Below are positions 16,245 through 23,655 of a DNA stretch of 64,000 nucleotides, in pieces. The translations under genes were made by a program, and so were the position numbers. How positions within the stretch are numbered: the stretch's first letter is position 1; the number at the start of each line of letters is the position of its first letter. Under the pieces are notes generated by a model, which saw only the letters and a list, made by a program, of their open reading frames with translations, had not been told where the DNA came from and did not search any database. The stretch is from Bacillota bacterium (GTDB lineage Bacteria > Bacillota > Clostridia > Oscillospirales > Oscillospiraceae), in contig JAEWKA010000002.1 in assembly GCA_023386265.1 (NCBI GenBank), positions 186,001 to 250,000 of the forward strand, read 5' to 3'.

Positions 16245-16273
16245 TTGCAAATTACTTTTTAGTGTTGTAAAAT
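16245..16273 (+). promoter_or_regulatory. Promoter of the AbfT-like CoA-transferase
   Basis: -35 TTGCAA (16245-16250), 17-bp spacer, -10 TAAAAT (16268-16273), in very AT-rich DNA, about 65 bp before the start codon. Confidence 0.65.
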
Positions 16274-16342
16274 TATTCTAGCAGTGTGTTAAATTATTAT
16301 TTACACATCATACACAAAATTATTCGATAAGGGAGTTTTACT

Positions 16343-17713
16343 ATGGCAGAGAAAAATCTTAGTATCGACTGGAAAAAGCATTATCAAGACCATTTGGTAA
16401 CACTAGAGGATACAGCAAAAGCTGTAAAACCCGGCGATGTTTTCTGGCTTGGCCAGGCTTCTACCATTCCATATGCATGGTTGGAAGAGCTTTATGCACA
16501 CATGGAAGACTATCATGACGTTACTTTGTTCTACAACGTTATGAACCAACCCGCATCTATGGTTTTTGACACCGATACAAAAAAGCACTTCAAAATGATT
16601 AGTGCTTATTGCCTACCCGTTGAGCGTATGGCAATCGGAATGAATACCATTGAGCCCGGCGGATGCACCTATGATACTCTACAGTATGCTCCTTTTGAGT
16701 ATGGCTGCAATGCAATCGCAATGCACGTTGCTCCCCCTGATGAGAACGGCTATTGCAACGTTTGCGCTTACGGTGTTACCACGAACCAAATTATTGTTCT
16801 TGACCCCCGCATAACCAAGAGAATCTGCTTTGTCGACCGTACTGGTGTATATCCGGTTCCCGGCCCCTATGAGACGCACTATATTCACGTTTCGCAGATA
16901 GACTACATATGCGAGCTCGACACCGAGCCTAGCTTCATTCCGTCTCCGCTGCCTACTCCTGTTGACGAGAAGATAGCTTCTTTCATCATGCCCCACATAA
17001 AGTCCGGGGACAATGTTCAGATAGGCTTCGGCGGTCTGGGCGAAGAAATCCTTAGAAATCTCAGAAAAGCAACAGGAACCTTCCAGATTTACTCCGAGGT
17101 CGCTTGCGACAACATGCAGGATCTCGTTGAAGAAGGCAAAATTACAAAGATCGTTGCTTCCAGCCCCGGCTCCTGTTCTGAGAAATTCTTCAAGTTCATG
17201 CGTGATGACCCACGTATAGAGCTGCGTCCGCAGCAGAATATGATCGATCCGCTTGGCGTTATGCAGTGCGACAACCTTGTCTCCATCAACGCCACCTTCC
17301 AGATCGACCTGCTTGGTCAGGCTTGCTCCGAAGCCCAGGGCATGACTCCCTTCTCCGGCCCCGGCGGCTCCTTTGCATACCTTTATGGTGCAATTCGCGC
17401 TAAGAACGGCCGCAGCTTCCTGTGCCTGCGTTCCACCTACGTTGACCACGACGGCGAGCGTCATTCCAACATTCATGCGTGGCTGCCGGAAGGCTGCATA
17501 GTCACAACCCCGAAGGTCTATGTCATGTATGTCGTTTCCGAGCACGGTATTGCCGACATCTACCTCAAGTCTCTTAAGGACCGTATTAGAGCGCTGCTTA
17601 AGATAGCCCATCCTGACTTCAGACAGGAACTGAAGGACAAGATCTGCACAACAGCTCTCATAAAGGAAGACGACTTTGTAGATTACGATCTTTTCGATAA
17701 CGTCGGAAAGTAA
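16343..17713 (+). CDS. Acetyl-CoA hydrolase/transferase family protein (4-hydroxybutyrate CoA-transferase-like)
   Basis: A 456-residue class I CoA-transferase of the AbfT/4-hydroxybutyrate branch, distinct from the two Cat1-like paralogs upstream. The CoA-pocket glycine motif GFGGLGEEI is at about 228-236, and the expected catalytic glutamate is Glu252 (IYSEVACDN). The C-terminal block HGIADIYLKSLKDRIRALLKIAHPDFR matches the family. The usual HGVA/DLRG signature is changed to HGIADIYLKS. AGGGAG precedes the ATG. It has its own promoter and terminator, so it is monocistronic. It may swap CoA between acetate or butyrate and the acid used by the neighbouring reductase cluster (inference). Confidence 0.88.
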   Translation: MAEKNLSIDWKKHYQDHLVTLEDTAKAVKPGDVFWLGQASTIPYAWLEELYAHMEDYHDVTLFYNVMNQPASMVFDTDTKKHFKMISAYCLPVERMAIGMNTIEPGGCTYDTLQYAPFEYGCNAIAMHVAPPDENGYCNVCAYGVTTNQIIVLDPRITKRICFVDRTGVYPVPGPYETHYIHVSQIDYICELDTEPSFIPSPLPTPVDEKIASFIMPHIKSGDNVQIGFGGLGEEILRNLRKATGTFQIYSEVACDNMQDLVEEGKITKIVASSPGSCSEKFFKFMRDDPRIELRPQQNMIDPLGVMQCDNLVSINATFQIDLLGQACSEAQGMTPFSGPGGSFAYLYGAIRAKNGRSFLCLRSTYVDHDGERHSNIHAWLPEGCIVTTPKVYVMYVVSEHGIADIYLKSLKDRIRALLKIAHPDFRQELKDKICTTALIKEDDFVDYDLFDNVGK

Positions 17714-17748
17714 GATTTAATAAAAAGTCGTAATAAGCCAAATATTGG

Positions 17749-17790
17749 GCACTCCCGGCGTTCCGTTTCGAACGTCCGGGAGTGCTTTTG
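17749..17790 (+). terminator. Intrinsic terminator after the AbfT-like gene
   Basis: A stem of ten GC-rich pairs (GCACTCCCGG 17749-17758, complement 17776-17785) is extended by CGTTC/GAACG with one bulged T, then TTTTG. Confidence 0.85.
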
Positions 17791-17863
17791 TTTTGCCAAC
17801 TGTTCCATACTGGTTTTTGTTAGGATTTCGACGATAATTAAAGTAATAACTATCCATTTTGCA

Positions 17864-17892
17864 TTGCAAATGTTAAATTTTAGTGCTATCAT
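17864..17892 (+). promoter_or_regulatory. Promoter of the ABM-domain gene
   Basis: -35 TTGCAA (17864-17869), 17-bp spacer, -10 TATCAT (17887-17892). It shares TTGCAAAT and a TTTTAGTG stretch with the promoter at 16245. Confidence 0.6.
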
Positions 17893-17940
17893 AGTAGCGT
17901 TAAAGCCTAAAAGGCAACATTTTTTACGGAGGATAGGACT

Positions 17941-18225
17941 ATGGTTATCTGCAACTGCCTTTTCACGAGCGAAACCACCGACATGAAGGACTTTTTCAAG
18001 ATTCTCTGCGATGAGGGACTTGTGGAAGGCTCCCGTGCGGACAAGGGCAATATAATGTACGATTTTTTCATCAATGTTGAGAACCCTAAGAGCATGATGC
18101 TAATCGAAAAATGGGAGAGCTTCGATGATTTGCAGGCTCATTCCGAGACTGAGCTTTTTCAGAAGTTCCGTCCCGTCTGCAAGGCAAACGGCGTAAAATC
18201 CAAGCTTGCTATGTACGAAGAATAG
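17941..18225 (+). CDS. ABM-domain (antibiotic biosynthesis monooxygenase-like, YgiN-type) small protein
   Basis: A 94-residue dimeric alpha+beta barrel protein. The pattern MYDFFINVENPKSMMLIEKWESFDDLQAHSETELFQKF is typical of the ABM superfamily, where it covers the central strands and the E-W/H motif. Family members include quinol monooxygenases, haem-degrading enzymes and proteins of unknown role; no cofactor site can be assigned here. ACGGAGGATAGGACT lies before the ATG. It has its own promoter and terminator at the far end of the CoA-thioester cluster. Confidence 0.8.
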   Translation: MVICNCLFTSETTDMKDFFKILCDEGLVEGSRADKGNIMYDFFINVENPKSMMLIEKWESFDDLQAHSETELFQKFRPVCKANGVKSKLAMYEE

Positions 18226-18242
18226 TTCGGGAAAGACATAAT

Positions 18243-18275
18243 AAAAGCGAAGCCGAAAGGCTTCGCTTTTTCGTT
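18243..18275. terminator. Bidirectional terminator between the ABM gene and the ABC permease
   Basis: An 11-bp stem AAAGCGAAGCC (18244-18254) with a GAAA tetraloop and its complement (18259-18269), flanked by A and T runs. Confidence 0.88.
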
Positions 18276-18285
18276 TTGATGCAGT

Positions 18286-20226
18286 TTAATCTTGTGCCGG
18301 GATGGCAGTCGTTGTCCGTATGCCGTACTTTTCCGCATACAGCTTTGACTCGCTGTCTGTCTGGGCATTCATGATATCCCGGCTCTCACCCATAGTGCAG
18401 GGCTCGAGACCCAGATTGTCTGATAGCCACTTTTTGGTGCGCTCGGAATTCAAAGTCAGTGTTGTATAGAAGTAATCGCTTTTATAATTATTATCTGACA
18501 GGCGCTTCTCGACAGAGAAATTAATCGTGCAGTCATAAACACTGGCGTAGTAATTATCGTCGGGCACAAGCCATATCTTCCCGAGCGTACCGTCGTCAAT
18601 ATCGAGCAGAATGCATTCTGTATATAACTGATATGCCTGTTCGGTCGAAAGCTCAAAGTCCTTGTAAGTCATTTCGGCTTTATCAAAATAGCTCACATAG
18701 GCGTCTGCAATTGTATCGACGTTCACAGGGACACTCAGCTCCTTGCGGTAATCAACGGCTTCCTTAACATTCATCAGATCGTTCAGCGTATAAATATCCT
18801 TGCTGGCCGAGGTGTAAATGTTGTAGTCCCTAGAAAACGTCTTTCCGTTTTGGTATGTATACACGAAAGAGACATAATTGTAAGCCTCATCATAGTTTCC
18901 GGTGTAGGCCTCATTCAAATCCTTATGCGAGATGATGTCGCTTTGCAGTTTGATTGCCGCCTTGACGTTTTCCGATTCCTCCAAAAGCACAGGCTCGCCC
19001 GCGCACTGAATCGAAACGCCTTTCACCTCATTAGCGTCGGGCAGTTTGCTCTCTATTCCGAAAACATCATATTCTCCGCATATCATCAGTGCAATTATAA
19101 GGAACGCGGTAGCACCTATCCCGATCCAGTTGCGGCCTGAAAAAACATGGAGTGTTTTCTGCATAAGCATTTCGGCAGCAAAATATCCGACAAAAGCTCC
19201 GAAAAGCATGAACAGCAGCATAAACAGCATAGCTTCAGCACCGTACAGCGTAGTCACTCTGCTGAACACCGTCTCATATATGACTATTCCCAGAACGAGT
19301 GCGCAGCCGACTGATAGGCAATATTTGAAGACAGGCTTCAGCGGCTTCAGTGCAACCACATCTCCGGCAGCTTCCATCCGGCGGCGCTTGATAATTGCCA
19401 TTGCTAGAACCGCGAAAACAATACCGACTGCGGCATAGACGGCAAGCGCAATCCAGCCGTTGTACCAATATCCAACGGTAATATTGGAGCCGTTACCCAA
19501 AGGCTCGAGAATGCCCTCCAGATTCGTACGTGAAAGCAGGTAAACAGGAGGTGAAAGTGTCGTGAAGGTGTCCGCGTCTCTCATGCTGATGCCGTAGATG
19601 AACAAGCTCATTACGGTTTTCACAAGGAATTCAACAACATAAACTGTAAAATTTAGAACTATATAGACCAAAGGCAGAGTGAAAATATTACCCGTGAAGC
19701 TCGCGCAGAGTGAGGCAAAGCCTAAAAAGAACAGGTTTGTCAAACATGCGATTGCAAGCCACGAAAGAGCGTATCCAGCACCAAGAGCAAGCATGCCATA
19801 GGCCGCCTCGACGCAGAGCGTGATGAAAAACACGATAACATTAATTGTGAACATTACCGTAAGTCCCGATGTGAAAACTGAGAGGAAAATTCCCTCGCGC
19901 TTTATTGGCAGAGAGCACATCATCGACACGCTGCGGGCGTTATATAGATAATTGAACGCCGCCATGGCGATGAGCATTCCAAAGATACCGGACATTATCA
20001 CTCCGCCATAGAGTCCAGCTGACAGGATATGATGACCCGCAGCTGCGACAAAGACGCGTATGTCGCTGGTATATGTCATAGTCAAGCTGTTATATTGAAT
20101 CATGTTTGCCAGCGAGATTGGCAGAATTATAAGCCATACAATTAAATATATCGCGAAAATCGGCCAATTGCGCTTCAGAAGATTCAAAAACAAAGTTCTA
20201 TTAAAGTATGATGTCTTTGACTTCAT
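18286..20226 (-). CDS. ABC-2-type transporter permease (GntR-associated exporter)
   Basis: A membrane protein of about 646 residues. The N-terminal half has about six hydrophobic segments (first at FAIYLIVWLIILPI), more follow to about residue 400, and then there is a soluble C-terminal region of about 230 residues. It forms a bacitracin/Ytr-type ABC-2 exporter with the upstream ATPase. I place the start at the ATG at 20226, behind TTAGGAGGTGAGCACT, rather than the GTG nine bases earlier that lies inside that site. It overlaps the ATPase gene by 26 bases, so the two are translationally coupled. The cargo is unknown; related operons respond to cell-wall stress. Confidence 0.8.
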   Translation of the reverse strand: MKSKTSYFNRTLFLNLLKRNWPIFAIYLIVWLIILPISLANMIQYNSLTMTYTSDIRVFVAAAGHHILSAGLYGGVIMSGIFGMLIAMAAFNYLYNARSVSMMCSLPIKREGIFLSVFTSGLTVMFTINVIVFFITLCVEAAYGMLALGAGYALSWLAIACLTNLFFLGFASLCASFTGNIFTLPLVYIVLNFTVYVVEFLVKTVMSLFIYGISMRDADTFTTLSPPVYLLSRTNLEGILEPLGNGSNITVGYWYNGWIALAVYAAVGIVFAVLAMAIIKRRRMEAAGDVVALKPLKPVFKYCLSVGCALVLGIVIYETVFSRVTTLYGAEAMLFMLLFMLFGAFVGYFAAEMLMQKTLHVFSGRNWIGIGATAFLIIALMICGEYDVFGIESKLPDANEVKGVSIQCAGEPVLLEESENVKAAIKLQSDIISHKDLNEAYTGNYDEAYNYVSFVYTYQNGKTFSRDYNIYTSASKDIYTLNDLMNVKEAVDYRKELSVPVNVDTIADAYVSYFDKAEMTYKDFELSTEQAYQLYTECILLDIDDGTLGKIWLVPDDNYYASVYDCTINFSVEKRLSDNNYKSDYFYTTLTLNSERTKKWLSDNLGLEPCTMGESRDIMNAQTDSESKLYAEKYGIRTTTAIPAQD

Positions 20227-21094
20227 AGTGCTCACCTCCTAACTCGTAAATAAAAATCTCTTCAAGCGACAGGGGAACAACGTCCATAAACAGCGGCTCA
20301 CAGGTCGCAAGCTTGTTCGTTATCTCCTCCGCTTTTCCGCGGACAATGATAGTCTGAAGCCTTCCGGTAGTGCTTTGATGAAGTATTTTGAGGCTCTCCG
20401 GCAGAGATTTCCCATCCGGAAGGGCGAGCTGTACCTTCGCAATATTGTCTTGAAGATCGGAAAGATTGCGCTCGAGAAGAAGCTTTCCTCTGTTCATGAT
20501 GCCGACGTGATCACATACGTCCTCAAGCTCTCGGAGATTGTGGGAGGACACCAGAACGGTCGTTCCGTATTCCGCAACGTCCGCCATAAGTATGCTCCAT
20601 ACCTGACGGCGCATTACGGGGTCGAGACCGTCCACGGGTTCGTCGAGCACCAGCACCTTTGGGCACATTGATACCATCAGCCAGAATGCAGCCTGCTTCT
20701 GCATACCCTTTGAAAGGCTGCGCATTTTTGTGTTCTCGTTCAGGTCAAAGGCCTTCCGAAGCTTTTCGTAGCGCTCGACGGAGAAATTCGGGCTGACGCC
20801 CTTATAAAACTTCATCATGTCTTTGATAGTCGACTGCGTGAAGAAAAACACGTCGTCCGGAATATACGCTATGTCCTTTTTGATTTCGGGGTTCTCAAAC
20901 ACTGGGTTGCCGTTTACGAGCACCTCCCCCTTATCCTGACGGAAGATACCCGTTATGTGGCGGATTATCGTCGATTTTCCCGCTCCGTTCGGTCCGACCA
21001 GCCCGTATATCGCACCTGTCGGAACATTTATTGAAAGATCATCCAGTGCCTTGAAGCCTTCAAAACTCTTTGTGACATTCCTTACCTCTATCAT
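20201..21094 (-). CDS. ABC transporter ATP-binding protein
   Basis: A 297-residue ATPase with Walker A GPNGAGKS near residue 38, a signature-like SLSKGMQKQ, Walker B VLVLDEPVDGLDP and an H-loop SSHNL. The ATG at 21094 has GGGAGGACAGGG upstream and overlaps the stop of the regulator by four bases (ATGA). A longer frame from 21136 would run into the regulator gene and lacks a site. With the permease downstream it makes an ABC-2 exporter. Confidence 0.9.
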   Translation of the reverse strand: MIEVRNVTKSFEGFKALDDLSINVPTGAIYGLVGPNGAGKSTIIRHITGIFRQDKGEVLVNGNPVFENPEIKKDIAYIPDDVFFFTQSTIKDMMKFYKGVSPNFSVERYEKLRKAFDLNENTKMRSLSKGMQKQAAFWLMVSMCPKVLVLDEPVDGLDPVMRRQVWSILMADVAEYGTTVLVSSHNLRELEDVCDHVGIMNRGKLLLERNLSDLQDNIAKVQLALPDGKSLPESLKILHQSTTGRLQTIIVRGKAEEITNKLATCEPLFMDVVPLSLEEIFIYELGGEHYEVKDIIL

Positions 21095-21465
21095 TCCCTG
21101 TCCTCCCTGCTTCTGAAATTCCTGATGTGGTCGCATATTTCATCCTGCGTCACACCGAGATGCATAATATCCGCCACCGTTGTATCAAGATGACCATATA
21201 GCTCCGCTTTTCGCGCCTCGAACGCTTCTCCGCACTCGCCGACAAAGCTTCCCTTACCCGGAACAGAATAGATATAGCCCTCTGTTTCAAGCTCGCGATA
21301 GGCTTTTTGGATAGTGTTCGGATTAATCGCAAGTTGCCCAGCCAGATCGCGAACCGAGGGGATCTTTTCGTCCGCCTTGATAATGCCCGTGATGATTGCC
21401 CGGCGCAGGCTATCCTTGACCTGTTCGTATATGGGACGCGGATCTCTGTAATTTATAGAAAACAA
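21091..21465 (-). CDS. GntR-family (YtrA-like) transcriptional regulator
   Basis: A 124-residue repressor with an N-terminal winged helix-turn-helix (PIYEQVKDSLRRAI ... IPSVRDLAGQLAINPNTIQKAYRELETEGYI) and a short C-terminal helical tail. It lacks a large ligand domain, as in the YtrA subfamily. It is the first gene of a regulator-ATPase-permease operon and overlaps the ATPase by four bases. Repeats at 21495-21527 just upstream are its likely operators, giving autoregulation. Confidence 0.88.
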   Translation of the reverse strand: MFSINYRDPRPIYEQVKDSLRRAIITGIIKADEKIPSVRDLAGQLAINPNTIQKAYRELETEGYIYSVPGKGSFVGECGEAFEARKAELYGHLDTTVADIMHLGVTQDEICDHIRNFRSREDRE

Positions 21466-21494
21466 ACAAGCACCCCCTATGACCGTTTTTTGCC

Positions 21495-21527
21495 TGTACT
21501 AGTTGTACTAACACAGTCAATGTACTA
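21495..21527 (-). promoter_or_regulatory. Triple TGTACTA repeats, likely GntR operator and promoter region
   Basis: TGTACTA occurs three times on the plus strand (21495-21501, 21504-21510, 21521-21527). TTGACT, the candidate minus-strand -35, lies between the last two (complement at 21515-21520). This fits binding by the adjacent YtrA-like repressor. Confidence 0.55.
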
Positions 21528-21601
21528 CCTTTGGTTTATCTTGTCAAGCATATTTCAGATTTTTGCCTTATATTGAGTAAAAAGTGGTTATTTAAAAATA
21601 T

Positions 21602-21630
21602 TTGCACGTAAACGGATGTTGGACTATAAT
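21602..21630 (+). promoter_or_regulatory. mnmG promoter
   Basis: -35 TTGCAC (21602-21607), exact 17-bp spacer, perfect -10 TATAAT (21625-21630). It lies inside the longer open frame that begins at 21616, so that upstream start cannot be the translated one. Confidence 0.75.
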
Positions 21631-21678
21631 ATCAGCTATGATGTTTTTTATGGCAGCACACGGGAGGGTTCACTTGAT

Positions 21679-23565
21679 ATGAATTATGACGCGGGAAAAT
21701 GCGAAGTTGCGATCATCGGAGCGGGTCACGCGGGGATTGAGGCTGCTCTTGCCTGCGCCCGTATGGGGCTCGACACGATGATCTTTACGATAAATATGGA
21801 TGCCTGCGGCAATATGCCGTGCAACCCCGCAATTGGAGGCACTGGAAAGGGACACCTTGTCCGCGAGCTGGACGCTCTGGGCGGAGAGATGGCTATTGCT
21901 GCAGATAGAGCCTGCATACAGTACCGTATGCTGAACCGCGGAAAGGGCCCCGCCGTACATTCGCTCCGCGCGCAGGCGGACAGACGAAAGTATCAGGGTA
22001 TAATGAAGCACACACTGGAGCTTCAGGAAAATTTGCGAATTAAGCAGGCGGAAATCGTCGAGATCGGAACGGAAGGCGGCAAGGTCTCCTTCGTTCGCAC
22101 ACAGACCGGAGCTACCTATTTCTGCAAGGCTGCCGTCATCTGCACAGGGACTTATCTTAAGGGAAGAATAATCATTGGTGATGTCCTGCAGGAAGCGGGG
22201 CCAGACGGCAATGCCGCGGCGGTGCCTTTAGCTGCCTGCCTTGAAGATTTGGGGCTTTCAATAAGGCGGTTTAAAACCGGTACGCCGCCGCGTATAAACC
22301 GCAGGACGGTCGATTTTTCAAAGATGGAAATTCAGCCGGGCGATGATGTCATCGTTCCATTCTCCTTTCGCACGACCGGACCGCTCGAAAATCTCGCAAC
22401 GTGCTACCTTACCTATACGAATGAGAATACGCACGAAATAATAAGAGTAAACCTTCACCGCAGTCCCCTCTACAGCGGCGTCATCGAGGGAGTCGGCCCT
22501 CGCTACTGCCCCTCGATTGAGGACAAGGTGGTGCGCTTTGCCGATAAGAAGCGGCATCAGCTTTTCGTCGAGCCGATGGGACTCGACACCGAGGAGGTCT
22601 ATATTCAGGGCTTTTCGTCGTCATTGCCCGAGGAAGTGCAGATTGCAATGCTCCATACTCTCCCGGGACTCGAACATGCGGAAATGACACGTCCTGCATA
22701 CGCGATAGAATATGACTGCGTTGATCCGACGGAGCTTTATGCTACGCTCGAAACCAAGAAAATTTCGGGACTTTACGGCGCAGGCCAGTTTAACGGTTCT
22801 TCGGGTTATGAGGAGGCCGCCGCCCAGGGCTTTGTCGCGGGCGTAAATGCCGCGCTAAAAATTAAGGGCGAAGAGCCGCTGATTCTTAAGCGCAGCGACG
22901 GATACATTGGTACGCTCATTGACGATTTGGTCACAAAAGGCACAAATGAGCCCTACCGGATGATGACATCGCGAACGGAATACAGGCTCCTGCATCGTCA
23001 GGACAACGCTGATCTCAGACTCTCCCACTTCGGCAGACGCATTGGGCTTGTTTCGGAGGAACAATACAAAGCTGTTCTTGAAAAATACGAAGCTGTTGAA
23101 AAAGAGGCTGAAAGGCTTGAGAACACTTACGTTCCGCCGACGGACGCGCTCTGTGAAATGCTGATTTCCAAGGGCACGACTCCTCCGGTTTCCGGTATAA
23201 ATCTCGCAACTCTCCTGCGCCGCCCGCAAATCGAATATAGTGACCTTGCGCCGTTTGATTTGGGACGACCTGAGCTTTCGCGCGAAGTGACAGAGCAGGT
23301 TGAAATACAACTAAAATATGCGGGTTACATTGACCGTCAGCTCAGGGAAGTTAAAGAGTTTTCAAAGATGGAAAACCGCAAGCTGCCGCCCGATATTGAT
23401 TACAGCGCCGTTTTGGGACTCCGCATCGAAGCTCGACAAAAGCTCGCGAAAATACGCCCCGAAAACTTCGGCCAGGCTAGCCGAATTTCTGGTGTGTCGC
23501 CTGCTGACATCGCCGCACTGATGGTTTTCCTTGAGAGCCGCAAGGGCGGAAATAAATCGGATTAA
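21679..23565 (+). CDS. mnmG: tRNA uridine-5-carboxymethylaminomethyl modification enzyme MnmG (GidA)
   Basis: A 628-residue FAD protein that, with MnmE, installs the cmnm5 group on wobble U34 of several tRNAs. The dinucleotide fold [16 protein letters not shown] opens the protein. The family blocks [35 protein letters not shown] and [32 protein letters not shown]-like are present, and the C-terminal helical domain is complete. I start it at ATG 21679, after GGGAGGG, because the promoter at 21602-21630 excludes the ATG at 21616. Its length is normal. It stands alone, between divergent gntR and convergent metG. Confidence 0.96.
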   Translation: [628 protein letters not shown]

Positions 23566-23580
23566 TAATATGACAGGCAT

Positions 23581-23621
23581 TAATAAAGGGCTTCATCTAA
23601 TAGAGATGAAGCCCTTTATTA
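23581..23621. terminator. Bidirectional terminator between mnmG and metG
   Basis: A perfect 18-bp stem (23581-23598 and 23604-23621) with a 5-nt loop. The outer TAATAAAGGGC end gives T-rich tails on both strands. Confidence 0.9.
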
Positions 23622-23655
23622 GTCTTAATTACAGAATGAAATCAACAAATTAGCT

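Noticed and set aside
722..18225. Calling the cluster a horizontally acquired island
   Set aside because: No integrase, tRNA junction, direct repeats or clear composition break were seen at its edges.
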